A stretch of 64,000 nt of DNA, taken from Gordoniibacillus chartarius. Lineage in GTDB: Bacteria > Bacillota > Bacilli > Paenibacillales > NBRC-103111. The DNA lies in assembly GCF_042432825.1 (NCBI RefSeq), contig NZ_JBHLWN010000022.1:1-64000 (forward strand), read 5' to 3'. The position numbers and the translations under genes were made by a program. Below are positions 8,881 through 17,841 of this stretch, in pieces. The notes below the pieces were generated by a model. That model worked only from the letters and a program-made list of their open reading frames with translations, was not told where the DNA came from and did no database searches. Position 1 is the stretch's first letter; each line of letters begins with the position of its first letter.

Positions 8881-10407
8881 TCAGGCCTTCTCGAGCATTA
8901 CGGCATTAACCCCGTTCAGGAATGCCATTGCGCTGGCTCTGATAATATCCGTATCCATAGCGCGCGCGGTATAAAGCTTCCCTTGATGCTCGATATGGAG
9001 GTTGACTCTGCCGACCGCTTCTTTACCGCCGGAAATGCTGTTAATTTTATAATGCTTTACATTTACGTCCAGTCCGGTCAATGTTTTCATTACACTGTAC
9101 AGCGCATCGATCGGGCCGTCTCCGTCGGCGCTTCCGGTCAACGCTTCGTCTCCCTTTCTCAACTCGACCGCAGCGGTTGCACGGGAGGTATGGCTTGTTA
9201 CTTGGAACGATCCTAATTCGTATAAAGACGGCCCGAGCTTCGACATTTCCCGATGACTGTTCACCAGGTAGAAAATATCAGGCTCGTAGACTTCCTTCTT
9301 CAAGTCGGCAAGCGCGATAAATTTTTGAAAAAGCTCCTCCAATTCTTGTTCATCATCGGCGTCAAAGCCCATCTTTTCAACGGCGTGTTTAAAAGCATGA
9401 CGTCCGGAACGCGCCGTCAATACTAATTCCATCTTCTCTGCGCCGACTTCCTCCGGGGATATGATTTCATAAACATTCTTGTCCTTGAGCAATCCGTCCT
9501 GATGAATTCCCGAGGAATGGGCAAATGCGTTATCCCCGGTAATGGCTTTATTCACCTGGACGTCCAATCCCGTTAGATAGGTAAGCAATCGTGAGGTTCT
9601 GGTCAATTCTTTCGCTTCAATATTGGTTGTGCAGCGGTAATGACCTTCCCGCACTCTGAGCGCCATCACGACTTCTTCCAGAGAGGCATTCCCCGCCCGT
9701 TCGCCCAATCCGTTGATCGTACATTCAATCTTGTCCGCCCCGTTTTTGATTGCACTGAGCGTATTGGCCGTGGCTAAGCCGAGATCGTTATGGCAATGTA
9801 CGCTAAGAATGACGTTATCGTTGATATTCTTTAGACGTTCATTTATTCGGCAAATCAGATCCCCGAACTGCTCCGGCTCTGCGTACCCGACGGTATCGGG
9901 GACATTGATGATGGTGGCCCCGGCCTTGACGACGGATTCGATCGTTCGCCACAAGTATTCGAAGTCCGAACGCGATGCGTCTTCCGTGGAGTACTGTACC
10001 TGTGGCAGCAGAGACTTGGCATATTTGACGGCGTCGACGCCCATTTGCAGAACCGCATCCTTAGAGCGGTGAAATTTCCGTTCGACATGGATGTCCGATG
10101 TCCCCAGCACAATGTGAATGAAGGGATTTTGCGCCAATTTTACGCTTTCATAGACCGCGTCGATATCCCCCTTAACGGCTCGTGCCAAGGCCGTAACCGC
10201 TGCACGTTCTCCCGCGATTCGCGCGATCTCCTGTACGGCTTGAAAATCCCCCTTTGAGGACGCCGGGAAGCCCGCTTCGATGATATCCACACGGAGCCGC
10301 ATTAATTGGCGGGCGAATTCTGCTTTTTGCTGCGCGTTCAATTTCGCTCCCGGTACTTGCTCCCCGTCGCGCAGTGTCGTATCAAGTACAATAATGTTAC
10401 GATTCAT
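8881..10407 (-). CDS. leuA: 2-isopropylmalate synthase (LeuA family)
   Basis: Condenses acetyl-CoA with 2-oxoisovalerate in the first committed step of leucine synthesis. The N-terminal HMGL-like TIM barrel begins with LDTTLRDGEQVPG and carries the metal-binding HCHNDLG and the GIHQDG motif. The C-terminal part (from about residue 390) is the LeuA allosteric dimer domain, so the enzyme is complete at 508 residues. There are no leuBCD or ilv genes here. It starts 17 bases after the stop of the exporter gene on the same strand and is probably co-transcribed with it. A second, specialised LeuA copy is a reasonable reading; a related 2-acyl-malate synthase cannot be excluded. Confidence 0.9.
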   Translation of the reverse strand: MNRNIIVLDTTLRDGEQVPGAKLNAQQKAEFARQLMRLRVDIIEAGFPASSKGDFQAVQEIARIAGERAAVTALARAVKGDIDAVYESVKLAQNPFIHIVLGTSDIHVERKFHRSKDAVLQMGVDAVKYAKSLLPQVQYSTEDASRSDFEYLWRTIESVVKAGATIINVPDTVGYAEPEQFGDLICRINERLKNINDNVILSVHCHNDLGLATANTLSAIKNGADKIECTINGLGERAGNASLEEVVMALRVREGHYRCTTNIEAKELTRTSRLLTYLTGLDVQVNKAITGDNAFAHSSGIHQDGLLKDKNVYEIISPEEVGAEKMELVLTARSGRHAFKHAVEKMGFDADDEQELEELFQKFIALADLKKEVYEPDIFYLVNSHREMSKLGPSLYELGSFQVTSHTSRATAAVELRKGDEALTGSADGDGPIDALYSVMKTLTGLDVNVKHYKINSISGGKEAVGRVNLHIEHQGKLYTARAMDTDIIRASAMAFLNGVNAVMLEKA

Positions 10408-10424
10408 TCGTGACCCTCCTCAAA

Positions 10425-11636
10425 CTAACTTCTCATAAGTTTTGCGTCCTTTGGCAGAAAGAGCGCGAAGATGCCGAGCAGCGGCAGGTAAGAGCACAGG
10501 CGAATTGTGGATGCTACGCCGGTTTGATCCGACAGCCAGCCCAGGGCGACGGACCCGAGCCCCGCGATGCCAAAGGAAAGCCCGAAGAATAAGCCGGCAA
10601 TCAGCCCGACCCGCCCCGGCAGCATTTCCTGCGCGTAAACGATAATGACCGAGAAGCCCGACATCAGGATAACGCCGATGGCCAGACACAGCAGAATGGC
10701 GCCTGCCGGCCCGGCATAAGGAAGCAGCAGGGAGAACGGTGCGGTTCCGAGAATGGAGAACCAAATCACTTGCTTCCGGCCGATGCGGTCCGCCAGAGGT
10801 CCGCCTAACAAGGTTCCCGCCATACCGGCAAACTGCAGAGCGAACAAGGCCGTTTGGGCCCGGTCCAAGGGGAGGCCGTATCGCTCCATAAAATAAAAAG
10901 CATAGTAGCCCGTCATTCCGGCCAGATAGACGAATTTGGAAAAGAGCAGGACCAGAAGCACGCTCACCACGAACCAAACAAATCCCCTCGATGGAGCCGG
11001 CCGGGCGCTTGAAGCGGGCTGCCGGCGTTCCGCCTCCTGCCCTGGAACCAGCCGTGCCTTATACCAGCGCGCGATGCAGGATTGAATGACGATCCCGGCC
11101 GCCGCGAGCAGCGTGAACCAAAGCAGCGCGAATTGACCGCGCGGTGTGACGACATAGGCGACCAGCAGGGGCGCCAGCGCCTGCCCGGCATTTCCGCCGA
11201 CCTGAAAGACGGATTGCGCCAGACCCTTTCCCTTCCCTGCCGCCATATGGGCCACGCGTGAGGATTCCGGATGCAGGACGGAAGAGCCGACCCCGATGAA
11301 TGCGGCAGAAAGAATGAGCCCGGCCAAATTCGGCGAAAGAGCCAGCCCCGCCATACCGAGCAGCGTGAAGATCATGCCGAGCGGAAGCATATAAGGGGTC
11401 GGCTTTCGATCCGTATAAGCTCCGATAAGAGGCTGGAGGACGGACGCCGTCAGATTGAGCGTAAACGCAATCCAGCCGATCTGCGTGAAGCTGAGCTTCA
11501 TCGATTGCTGGAACATCGGAAACGCTGCCGGAACGGCATTCTGCATGAGATCATTCAGCAAGTGCGCGGCGCTGACGCCAAGAAGAGCGGTGCCGGCAGC
11601 CTGTTTGGCCGTAGTCGGTACAGAAAGCATTGACAT
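10425..11636 (-). CDS. MFS transporter, fosmidomycin-resistance (Fsr) type
   Basis: Twelve-helix major facilitator of about 404 residues. Segments such as AHLLNDLMQNAVPA near the N-terminus and LAQSVFQVGGNAGQALAPLL in the middle are typical of the Fsr subgroup, whose named members export fosmidomycin. I start it at the ATG at 11636, preceded by AAAGGTGAT; a longer in-frame start at 11771 would run through the divergent promoter. It precedes the leuA homologue by 17 bases and diverges from an AraC regulator, so the exporter and LeuA probably form one AraC-controlled operon. Confidence 0.88.
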   Translation of the reverse strand: MSMLSVPTTAKQAAGTALLGVSAAHLLNDLMQNAVPAAFPMFQQSMKLSFTQIGWIAFTLNLTASVLQPLIGAYTDRKPTPYMLPLGMIFTLLGMAGLALSPNLAGLILSAAFIGVGSSVLHPESSRVAHMAAGKGKGLAQSVFQVGGNAGQALAPLLVAYVVTPRGQFALLWFTLLAAAGIVIQSCIARWYKARLVPGQEAERRQPASSARPAPSRGFVWFVVSVLLVLLFSKFVYLAGMTGYYAFYFMERYGLPLDRAQTALFALQFAGMAGTLLGGPLADRIGRKQVIWFSILGTAPFSLLLPYAGPAGAILLCLAIGVILMSGFSVIIVYAQEMLPGRVGLIAGLFFGLSFGIAGLGSVALGWLSDQTGVASTIRLCSYLPLLGIFALFLPKDAKLMRS

Positions 11637-11736
11637 GTCGATCACCTTTTCGTTTTCTCTCATACTATCGGACACCGCCCTTACGCTCATCCGAATAATT
11701 GCGGGATCGGTGACCCAAAGTGCGGAATATTCATGA

Positions 11737-11742
11737 TACAAT
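11737..11742 (+). promoter_or_regulatory. possible extended -10 element for the AraC regulator
   Basis: TGATACAAT contains an extended -10 hexamer 18 bases before the chosen start codon at 11760. A second TACAAT overlaps it. No good -35 hexamer is seen. Confidence 0.35.
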
Positions 11743-11759
11743 ACAATCGGGTGAGTCAA

Positions 11760-12563
11760 ATGATCGTACAAATCGCAACACCGATGCTGGAGTTATGGAG
11801 GATTGACGGCGAATTCTCGAATCATCCGCATGCACATGATGCCGAATACCAAATTACCGTTCCGGTAAGAGGCGACTGTCAATTTACGCTAGAGAACAAA
11901 CAGTACCTTCTGCATGACGGAGCCGCCCTCGTACAGCATCCCGGGGAACGGCATTTCTTTGAGGCCCGCACGTTGTCCGGACTCATTATTTTCAAGATCC
12001 GCCGGGAAGGTATGGGCGGGTCGCATCCGGGCAGCGAGGCCGAATGGGCGGTAAAGCAGCAGTTCGACCCGATGCAGCTGATGCAGTATTTTCGCATATG
12101 GACGGACACGCTGATGAGAAGCGATCCCTACGATCGTTTGATTCAAGAGCAAACGGAATCGCAGGTGATCGAGTATGTGACGAGCGTCATGACGGGAACC
12201 GGCTCCCTGTCGCTGTCTCATCCCTCTTCCCTTGCCGCCGCTACTCACAAAGACGTCCATTTGCGTCAAGTGCTTGACTATATTCACAGCCATTACCGGG
12301 AAGAGCTCTCGGTGGATATGCTGGCCGGAATCGCCGCGCAAAGCCGGTACCATTTCATTCGTTACTTCAAATCCGCTACAGGTGAAACGCCTTATCAATA
12401 TGTGTTGAAGCTTAGAATGAAAGAAGCGATGCATCGGCTGCGGACATCCCATGCAAGCGTGATTGACATTGCGCTAAGCCTGGGTTATTCCAGCGCCAGC
12501 CCATTCTACCGGGCGTTTGCCAAAACGTACGGCGTTCATCCGGAACAGTGCCGCGGCAAGTAA
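11760..12563 (+). CDS. AraC family transcriptional regulator
   Basis: An N-terminal cupin-type sensor (residues 1-150, with the HPHAHDAEYQI metal/ligand region) is joined to two C-terminal helix-turn-helix units. The second ends in IALSLGYSSASPFYRAF and the conserved GVHPEQCR. The start at ATG 11760 follows GGGTGAG, giving 267 residues. It is divergent from the exporter-leuA pair, with about 120 bases between start codons, and is the likely activator of that pair in response to a small molecule. Confidence 0.9.
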   Translation: MIVQIATPMLELWRIDGEFSNHPHAHDAEYQITVPVRGDCQFTLENKQYLLHDGAALVQHPGERHFFEARTLSGLIIFKIRREGMGGSHPGSEAEWAVKQQFDPMQLMQYFRIWTDTLMRSDPYDRLIQEQTESQVIEYVTSVMTGTGSLSLSHPSSLAAATHKDVHLRQVLDYIHSHYREELSVDMLAGIAAQSRYHFIRYFKSATGETPYQYVLKLRMKEAMHRLRTSHASVIDIALSLGYSSASPFYRAFAKTYGVHPEQCRGK

Positions 12564-12626
12564 TAAACGTTCCAGCGAACGCTTGTGACATTATGAGATT
12601 CGAAGCAGCGCCTATCGTCAGGCTCA

Positions 12627-12661
12627 CAATCCCGCGCCGGATTCCGGTGCGGGATTGTTTT
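12627..12661 (+). terminator. Rho-independent terminator after the AraC gene
   Basis: CAATCCCGCGCCGG pairs with CCGGTGCGGGATTG, followed by TTTT. Confidence 0.85.
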
Positions 12662-12706
12662 GCAACAGCCACTCTTTTAGAATATTTGGGCGATTTTTAC
12701 TTTTAA

Positions 12707-12738
12707 TTGACAAACTTCGAGCAAATCTTTGTTATAAT
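12707..12738 (+). promoter_or_regulatory. promoter of the MEDS sensor kinase gene
   Basis: A perfect TATAAT (12733-12738) is preceded by TGT, making an extended -10. TTGACA lies at 12707-12712, but the 20-base gap is longer than ideal. Confidence 0.5.
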
Positions 12739-12789
12739 TACATAAAAAGTGACCAGTGATATACGATTTTTCTTCACAGGAGGACTACC

Positions 12790-14112
12790 ATGGAGGCCGA
12801 ATGCCGTCAATTCAGTGTTGAACAGACTTTTGCCGAACCATCCTGCAGCAGCCCATCGTTCCTTTATGTATACGAGTCCGTCGAACGGTATGTCGAGCGG
12901 GCGGCCGCCTATGTGCGGCAAGGACTGTCAGAGGGCGAGCGGACGCTGTTCGTCGATTCGCAGGAACGATACCGCCGGCTGTGCAGACAGCTCTCGAAAG
13001 AGGAGCGGGCCGGGATCGATTTTGTCGAAAATGTCGGGTTACGCTGGAAGGGAGGAGGCTTTACCGTCAATTCGGCGTTGGTATGGCTGGCTTGCGTCAT
13101 TCAGCCGTTCCTGGCGCAAGCGGCCAAACTCCGTTTCTGGGGGCATGTAGAGTGGACCGCGAAGGAGAAACTCCTGCGCAAGCGGGCGAAGGGCGCATTC
13201 GATTGCGGACTCAGCCTGGAGGCGATGGGCACTCCTACGGTATGGGCTTACGACGGCAGGACGCTCCCGGCGGCTCAGCTGCAGCTGATGCTGCGCCGGC
13301 ATCCGTACTGGATGAACGACACGGAGCTATGGCAATCTCCGTTGTACTGCAATCCGAAGCAGGGGGCGGACCAAGCCTCCGAAATGTTTAAAGACAGCTT
13401 TGAAGGGGACGGCGAACTGAACCGGTATCGGCAGAAGCTGGATTTTGCCCATATTGTCATGCATGAAGTACGCAATCCGCTCACGGTCGTCAAGAGCTAT
13501 GCCAGTCTGCTGGCGGAGAAGGAAGAAGACCCGGACAAGCGGCAGAAGCTCGACTTGATCGGCGATTATGCCGCTCTCATCGATAACGAGCTGAGCCACA
13601 TGCTGGCGACGGAGCAGATGCTGTCTTCGCATTCGCTGTGGCATCATACCCGGATTCAGCCGCTGGCGGTGCTGGAAGAGGTTGTAGAGCTCATGAGGGT
13701 GAAGGCGCGTCTGCAGCAGCAGAATCTGAAGGTGAAGCTGGAGCTGCGCCGTGAAGACGTTATGCTGGGCAACGCGGCCGGGCTGCGTCTGATTATCAGC
13801 AACGTGCTTAGCAATGCGCTCAAATACAGCAATGAAGGCCAGACGGTAACCTTCGCGGCGAAAATCAGAGAAGGAAAGCTGAGGCTGAAGATTACGGACG
13901 AAGGGATCGGCATGAGCCGGGAGGAACTGGGTCGGCTATTCCGCAAATATGAGAAAATGCACCCCGGACGCGGCGGACAAGGGATCGGCCTGTTCATGGT
14001 GAAGAAGCTTGTCGACGATTTCGGCGGTGTCATTGAGGTGAAGAGCATGCCGGATGAGGGAACGAAAGTCCGCATTGAGCTGCCGCTGCGCAAGCTTGCC
14101 GGTAACGGTTAG
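12790..14112 (+). CDS. MEDS-domain sensor histidine kinase
   Basis: Cytoplasmic histidine kinase of 440 residues with no membrane segment. Residues 20-195 form a MEDS domain, a methanogen/methylotroph DcmR-type sensory module. It is followed by a HisKA domain with the phospho-acceptor in HEVRNPLTVVKSYA (about residue 223) and an ATPase domain with N box NVLSNALKYS, G1 DEGIGM and G2 GQGIGLFMVKK. The start follows CAGGAGGAC. No response regulator is adjacent, so it is an orphan kinase; these commonly feed sporulation phosphorelays or pH/redox responses in Bacillales. It converges with the AraC gene on the other strand, and their stop codons overlap by four bases. Confidence 0.9.
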   Translation: MEAECRQFSVEQTFAEPSCSSPSFLYVYESVERYVERAAAYVRQGLSEGERTLFVDSQERYRRLCRQLSKEERAGIDFVENVGLRWKGGGFTVNSALVWLACVIQPFLAQAAKLRFWGHVEWTAKEKLLRKRAKGAFDCGLSLEAMGTPTVWAYDGRTLPAAQLQLMLRRHPYWMNDTELWQSPLYCNPKQGADQASEMFKDSFEGDGELNRYRQKLDFAHIVMHEVRNPLTVVKSYASLLAEKEEDPDKRQKLDLIGDYAALIDNELSHMLATEQMLSSHSLWHHTRIQPLAVLEEVVELMRVKARLQQQNLKVKLELRREDVMLGNAAGLRLIISNVLSNALKYSNEGQTVTFAAKIREGKLRLKITDEGIGMSREELGRLFRKYEKMHPGRGGQGIGLFMVKKLVDDFGGVIEVKSMPDEGTKVRIELPLRKLAGNG

Positions 14113-14993
14113 TCCGCCGCAGACCCGCGCTTCCCACGTTCCGCCTCCCGATATGCCGCCGGTGAAAGGCCTACCCGTTTCTTGAACGCCTTGGAGAAGG
14201 AGAACAGGTCGGGATACCCGACGGAGCCGGCAATTTCGGCGACAGTATAGCCGGTTTGCCCGAGCAGCCGTTTAGCCTCGGTCATCTTCAATTGCTGCAA
14301 ATACTGGACGGGGGCCATCCCATGCTTGAGCCGGAACCGCTTGGTGAAATGGCTCCGGTCGACGCCCACGTGTGCAGCTACGTGCTCTACCGTGATGCCT
14401 TCCCCGAAATGAATGTCCATATATTCCTTTCCGATTTGCAGCCAGGCAGCCGATTTGTGCCCGTTGTCCGCAGGGTGAGAGGACCATTCGGACAGCTTGT
14501 CGAATATGCCGTACATATGAGAAAGGCGCATCAGATCGGACATGTTCGGTGAAGCGGCGGCATCCAGAAACGTCCACATCTGCTGAACGACTTCGGGACG
14601 CAGCGCGCCGGCGGCATGGGGCTTGGAGGCGGTTAATCCGATTCGCTCCAGTAAGTGTGGCGCACCGCTGCCGTCAAAGGCGAAGAAAATTTTGCGCAGC
14701 GGCTCGTCCGGCTCGGTGATATACTCATGCGTTACATGAGGAAACAGGCCAAACATATCGCCGCTGCGCAGGGGATAGCCCGCGCCGCCCTGAACAAACC
14801 GGCCCGCCCCTTCGAGAACGAAGAGCAAATAGTAGAAAGGCGACGTGCGGGGGCCGATATGGTAGTTCGGCTTGGCCCGGTTGTGTCCGATACGGATGGG
14901 CCAGGCCGGGCCCGCCTTCTCGAAATCGGTCGGCGTGAAATGACGAATCTCCAAATACTCGTGATGGTCCTCGGTCATGGTTCTTGGCTGCAT
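14109..14993 (-). CDS. AraC family transcriptional regulator
   Basis: Regulator of 294 residues with an N-terminal cupin-like arm (residues 20-110, including the GAGRFVQGGAGYPLRSGDMF strand pair). The C-terminal pair of helix-turn-helix motifs includes GVDRSHFTKRFRLKHGMAPV and VGYPDLFSFSKAFKKRVGLS. The start follows GAGGTG eight bases upstream. It is divergent from the monooxygenase-ABC operon starting at 15296 and is the likely regulator of that operon, responding to its substrate. Sugar-uptake operons of Paenibacillus are often flanked by such regulators. Confidence 0.9.
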   Translation of the reverse strand: MQPRTMTEDHHEYLEIRHFTPTDFEKAGPAWPIRIGHNRAKPNYHIGPRTSPFYYLLFVLEGAGRFVQGGAGYPLRSGDMFGLFPHVTHEYITEPDEPLRKIFFAFDGSGAPHLLERIGLTASKPHAAGALRPEVVQQMWTFLDAAASPNMSDLMRLSHMYGIFDKLSEWSSHPADNGHKSAAWLQIGKEYMDIHFGEGITVEHVAAHVGVDRSHFTKRFRLKHGMAPVQYLQQLKMTEAKRLLGQTGYTVAEIAGSVGYPDLFSFSKAFKKRVGLSPAAYREAERGKRGSAAD

Positions 14994-15115
14994 GCAGGTT
15001 CACCTCATTTTTCCAACGATATAGCTTGATTGTAGCTTGAAATACTTATATGGACAATCCAAGGTAATCGCTGCATACACGCAAAATGACAAATTGAAAA
15101 GCCCGCGAAATGACA

Positions 15116-15144
15116 TTGCCGTATTTCCGGGCGCTTGGTATGAT
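15116..15144 (+). promoter_or_regulatory. sigma-A promoter of the monooxygenase-ABC operon
   Basis: TTGCCG (15116-15121) and TATGAT (15139-15144) are exactly 17 bases apart. The predicted start point near 15151 leaves an untranslated leader of about 145 bases before the GTG at 15296. Confidence 0.6.
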
Positions 15145-15181
15145 GCATATAGATTTCAATTCCTACTTGAATACTTGGTTA

Positions 15182-15193
15182 TCGACCGGTCGA
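15182..15193. promoter_or_regulatory. 12-bp perfect palindrome in the operon leader
   Basis: TCGACCGGTCGA is a perfect palindrome lying between the promoter and the leader terminator. It could be an operator or a small stem in the leader RNA. Confidence 0.4.
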
Positions 15194-15200
15194 ACTGGAG

Positions 15201-15271
15201 ATACGACGATGGTGCTGACGAGGCTTAGAGTTTAGGTTCTAAGCGGGCCGGCGCTGCGTCGTATTTTTTTT
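15201..15271 (+). terminator. intrinsic terminator in the 5' leader of the monooxygenase-ABC operon
   Basis: ATACGACG at 15201 pairs with CGTCGTAT at 15257-15264, followed by seven T. An inner stem is formed by CTTAGA and TCTAAG. There is no gene upstream on this strand for at least 1 kb, so the terminator sits between the operon promoter and its first gene and implies regulated readthrough. Confidence 0.7.
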
Positions 15272-15295
15272 CGCCAGCGAAAGGGGGAGCCCTGC

Positions 15296-16525
15296 GTGGG
15301 GACACAGATGGACATTCAATTCGGTTGGTTTCTGCCGACCGCAGGTGACGGGAAGTATGTGGGGATTGCTCCGGAGAGAGAGCCGACCTTGGATTATTTG
15401 ATCCGGGTGGCGCAAACGGCCGAACGGTCCGGTTTCGAATTCGTGCTCATTCCGACAGGAGGCGCCTGTCTTGACGCATGGGTCGTCGGATCGGCGGTAA
15501 TGAGCCACACGACGACGCTGCGGCCGCTGGTCGCGGTGCGTCCGGGACTGGTGGCGCCGGTATTGGCGGCCCGGATGGCGGCGGCGCTGGATGTGCTGTC
15601 CGGCGGAAGGGCGATGATCAATGTCGTCACCGGAAGCTCGGTGCAGGATTTGGAGGAGCTGGGAGACCCGCTGGCTCACGCGCATGACGAGCGGTATGAG
15701 CGGGCCCGCGAGTATCTCGAGGTGATGACGCAGTCATGGACGCAATCGGACGGTATGGCGCTGTCGGAGTTCTCGGAGCATAAGGGGGACGGGACAGCTT
15801 CCGATGCGCCGGTTCCCGGCAAGGAGCCGTTCAAGGGCAAGTATTACGAGTTTACGCGGGCCGTCAGTACGCCGAAGACGGTTCAGAAGCCGTATCCGCC
15901 GTTTTATCTGGGCGGCAGCTCGCCGATCGCGAAGCGCGTGGCGGTCGAGTATGCGGATTGTTACCTGATGTGGGGAGAGCCGCACGAATGGATTCGCGAG
16001 CAGATCGCAGAGATCGATGCCATTCGGGAGCAGCTTCGGCAGGAGACCGGACAGCAGCGGCCGATGCGCTACGGCATGCGGGCGCAGGTGCTGGTCCGGG
16101 AAACCGAAGAAGAAGCTTGGGCGGCGGCATGGGACATCATCAGCAAGGTGTCGCCTGAAGTCATACAGCAGGCGCAGGACTCGTTCGCCAGGACGGATGC
16201 TACGAACCAGCGCCGGCAGAACGAGCTGAGAGAGCTTTCCCGTAAAGACCAATTCGTCGTCGGTCCGAACCTGTGGACGGGGTTGTCTCTGGTCCGGTCC
16301 GGGGGTGCGATTCTCATCGTAGGAACGCCGGAGCAGGTGGCCGACAGGCTGGTCGAATATGCCGAGCTCGGCGTCTCGACCTTTATTTTATCGGGCTATC
16401 CGCATTTGGAGGAGGCTGACATATTCGGGTCCGCCGTACTGCCGGTTTTCCGCAAGAAGTGGGCCGAGAAATGCGGGAGCGGGGTTGAAACGAACACTGA
16501 ATTGAGGGGGATATCGAAGCTATGA
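15296..16525 (+). CDS. LLM-class (SsuD-like) flavin-dependent monooxygenase
   Basis: Bacterial luciferase-like FMNH2-dependent monooxygenase of 409 residues, nearest in pattern to alkanesulfonate monooxygenases. The N-terminus reads FGWFLPTAGDG. The stretch from LRPLVAVRPGL to GRAMINVVTGSS is typical of SsuD and relatives, which release sulfite from sulfonates. It starts at a GTG behind AAAGGGGGAG; ATG 15308 is an alternative. Its stop overlaps the start of the solute-binding protein (ATGA), so the two are translationally coupled. This ties the oxygenase to a sugar-type importer and suggests the imported molecule is its substrate. No flavin reductase gene is present. Confidence 0.9.
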   Translation: MGTQMDIQFGWFLPTAGDGKYVGIAPEREPTLDYLIRVAQTAERSGFEFVLIPTGGACLDAWVVGSAVMSHTTTLRPLVAVRPGLVAPVLAARMAAALDVLSGGRAMINVVTGSSVQDLEELGDPLAHAHDERYERAREYLEVMTQSWTQSDGMALSEFSEHKGDGTASDAPVPGKEPFKGKYYEFTRAVSTPKTVQKPYPPFYLGGSSPIAKRVAVEYADCYLMWGEPHEWIREQIAEIDAIREQLRQETGQQRPMRYGMRAQVLVRETEEEAWAAAWDIISKVSPEVIQQAQDSFARTDATNQRRQNELRELSRKDQFVVGPNLWTGLSLVRSGGAILIVGTPEQVADRLVEYAELGVSTFILSGYPHLEEADIFGSAVLPVFRKKWAEKCGSGVETNTELRGISKL

Positions 16526-17838
16526 AAATCAAACCTTTACTGCATCTGATGACCGTATCGCTGGCAGCCGTAACTGTTCTTTCCGCCTGCGGCAGCAGCG
16601 GCGGCGGAAGCTCGTCGGCTCCGGCTGCATCCGGCAGCACCGGCGCGGGAACGACCCCGGCTCCTGCTCCTGCGGAGTCAGCTAAGCCGGTTACGATCTC
16701 GTTCATCCACTGGCGGGGCGAAGACGTGAAGTCGCTGACGTCCATTATTGAGAAATTCCAGACGGAACATCCGAACATTAAAGTCGATATGCAGACGATG
16801 CCTTCGGAGCAGTACCAAACCGGGGCGCAGGCGAAGCTGCAGGACGGCTCCGTCGGCGACGTATTCACGTCGTTCCCGGGCGCGCAGTTCGAGGCGCTGG
16901 CGAAGGCCGGGCTGTTCGCGGATTTGTCGGGCGCTCCATTCCTGAGCAGCTTCAACGATACCTTGATCGCCTCCGGCAAGAAGGACGGCAAGCAGCTTGC
17001 GGTTCCGTACCAGCTCGTCTACAACGATCCGATCTATAATGTGAAGCTGTTCGAGAAGCTGGGGCTTACGCCGCCGAAGGATTGGGCCGGGTTCCTCGAG
17101 CTGTGCGAGAAGCTGAAGAGCGCCGGCTTGATTCCGATTGCCTTCGCAGGCGCAGACATCGGCCCCGGCCAATTCATGAACACGATGGTGATGAACAACC
17201 AGCCTAGCGACGACATCTTTACGAAGGTCGAGGCCGGCCAAGCGAAGCTGACCGACGAGTTTTGGGTCAAGACGCTGACGCAGTTCAAAGAGCTGAACGA
17301 TAAGGGCTACTTCCAGCCGAACGCGCTCGGAACGAAGGATGCTGCGGCCGGCGCGCTGTTCCAGCAGGAGAAGGCGGCCATTCTGGCCAGCGGCTCGTAT
17401 CAGCTGGCGCAGAACAAGAAGGCGAATCCGAATCTGGAGCAGAAGCTGCTCGCGCCGATCACCGTACAAGCCGGCCAAGCGAAGTACGAGGGCGTTCACA
17501 CGACGACGTTCATGCTCGCGGTGAACAGCAAATCGAAGCATCCGGAGGAAGCGAAGAAGTTCATCGAGTTCCTCAGCCGCAAGGACATCGCCGGCCAGTA
17601 TGCGAACGAAACCGGGCAGAACGTGACGGTGAAGGATGTGCAGTATTCTTCGCCGGAGCTGCAGGTGGCGGCGGAATGGTCGGGGAAGAAGACGATCTTC
17701 CAGCCTCGGTTCAGCATAGCGAACGCCGAGAACCAGAAGGCGGTCACGAACTCCATTCAGGCGGTGCTGAGCGGCAAGTCGCCTGAGGACGCGGCGAAGG
17801 AAGCGCAAGCGATCGTGGACCAGCACATCAAGAAATAG
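16522..17838 (+). CDS. ABC transporter solute-binding lipoprotein, sugar type
   Basis: Extracellular solute-binding protein of family 1 (carbohydrate uptake CUT1 type), 438 residues. A lipoprotein signal ends in LSAC at residues 20-23, followed by a Gly/Ser/Ala/Pro linker and the mature domain beginning about residue 53. Features such as the NIKVDMQTMPSEQYQTGAQA region and the C-terminal KHPEEAKKFIEFLSRK helix are characteristic. It captures the substrate for the two permeases that follow. The ATG at 16522 overlaps the monooxygenase stop. Confidence 0.93.
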   Translation: MKIKPLLHLMTVSLAAVTVLSACGSSGGGSSSAPAASGSTGAGTTPAPAPAESAKPVTISFIHWRGEDVKSLTSIIEKFQTEHPNIKVDMQTMPSEQYQTGAQAKLQDGSVGDVFTSFPGAQFEALAKAGLFADLSGAPFLSSFNDTLIASGKKDGKQLAVPYQLVYNDPIYNVKLFEKLGLTPPKDWAGFLELCEKLKSAGLIPIAFAGADIGPGQFMNTMVMNNQPSDDIFTKVEAGQAKLTDEFWVKTLTQFKELNDKGYFQPNALGTKDAAAGALFQQEKAAILASGSYQLAQNKKANPNLEQKLLAPITVQAGQAKYEGVHTTTFMLAVNSKSKHPEEAKKFIEFLSRKDIAGQYANETGQNVTVKDVQYSSPELQVAAEWSGKKTIFQPRFSIANAENQKAVTNSIQAVLSGKSPEDAAKEAQAIVDQHIKK

Positions 17839-17841
17839 CCG

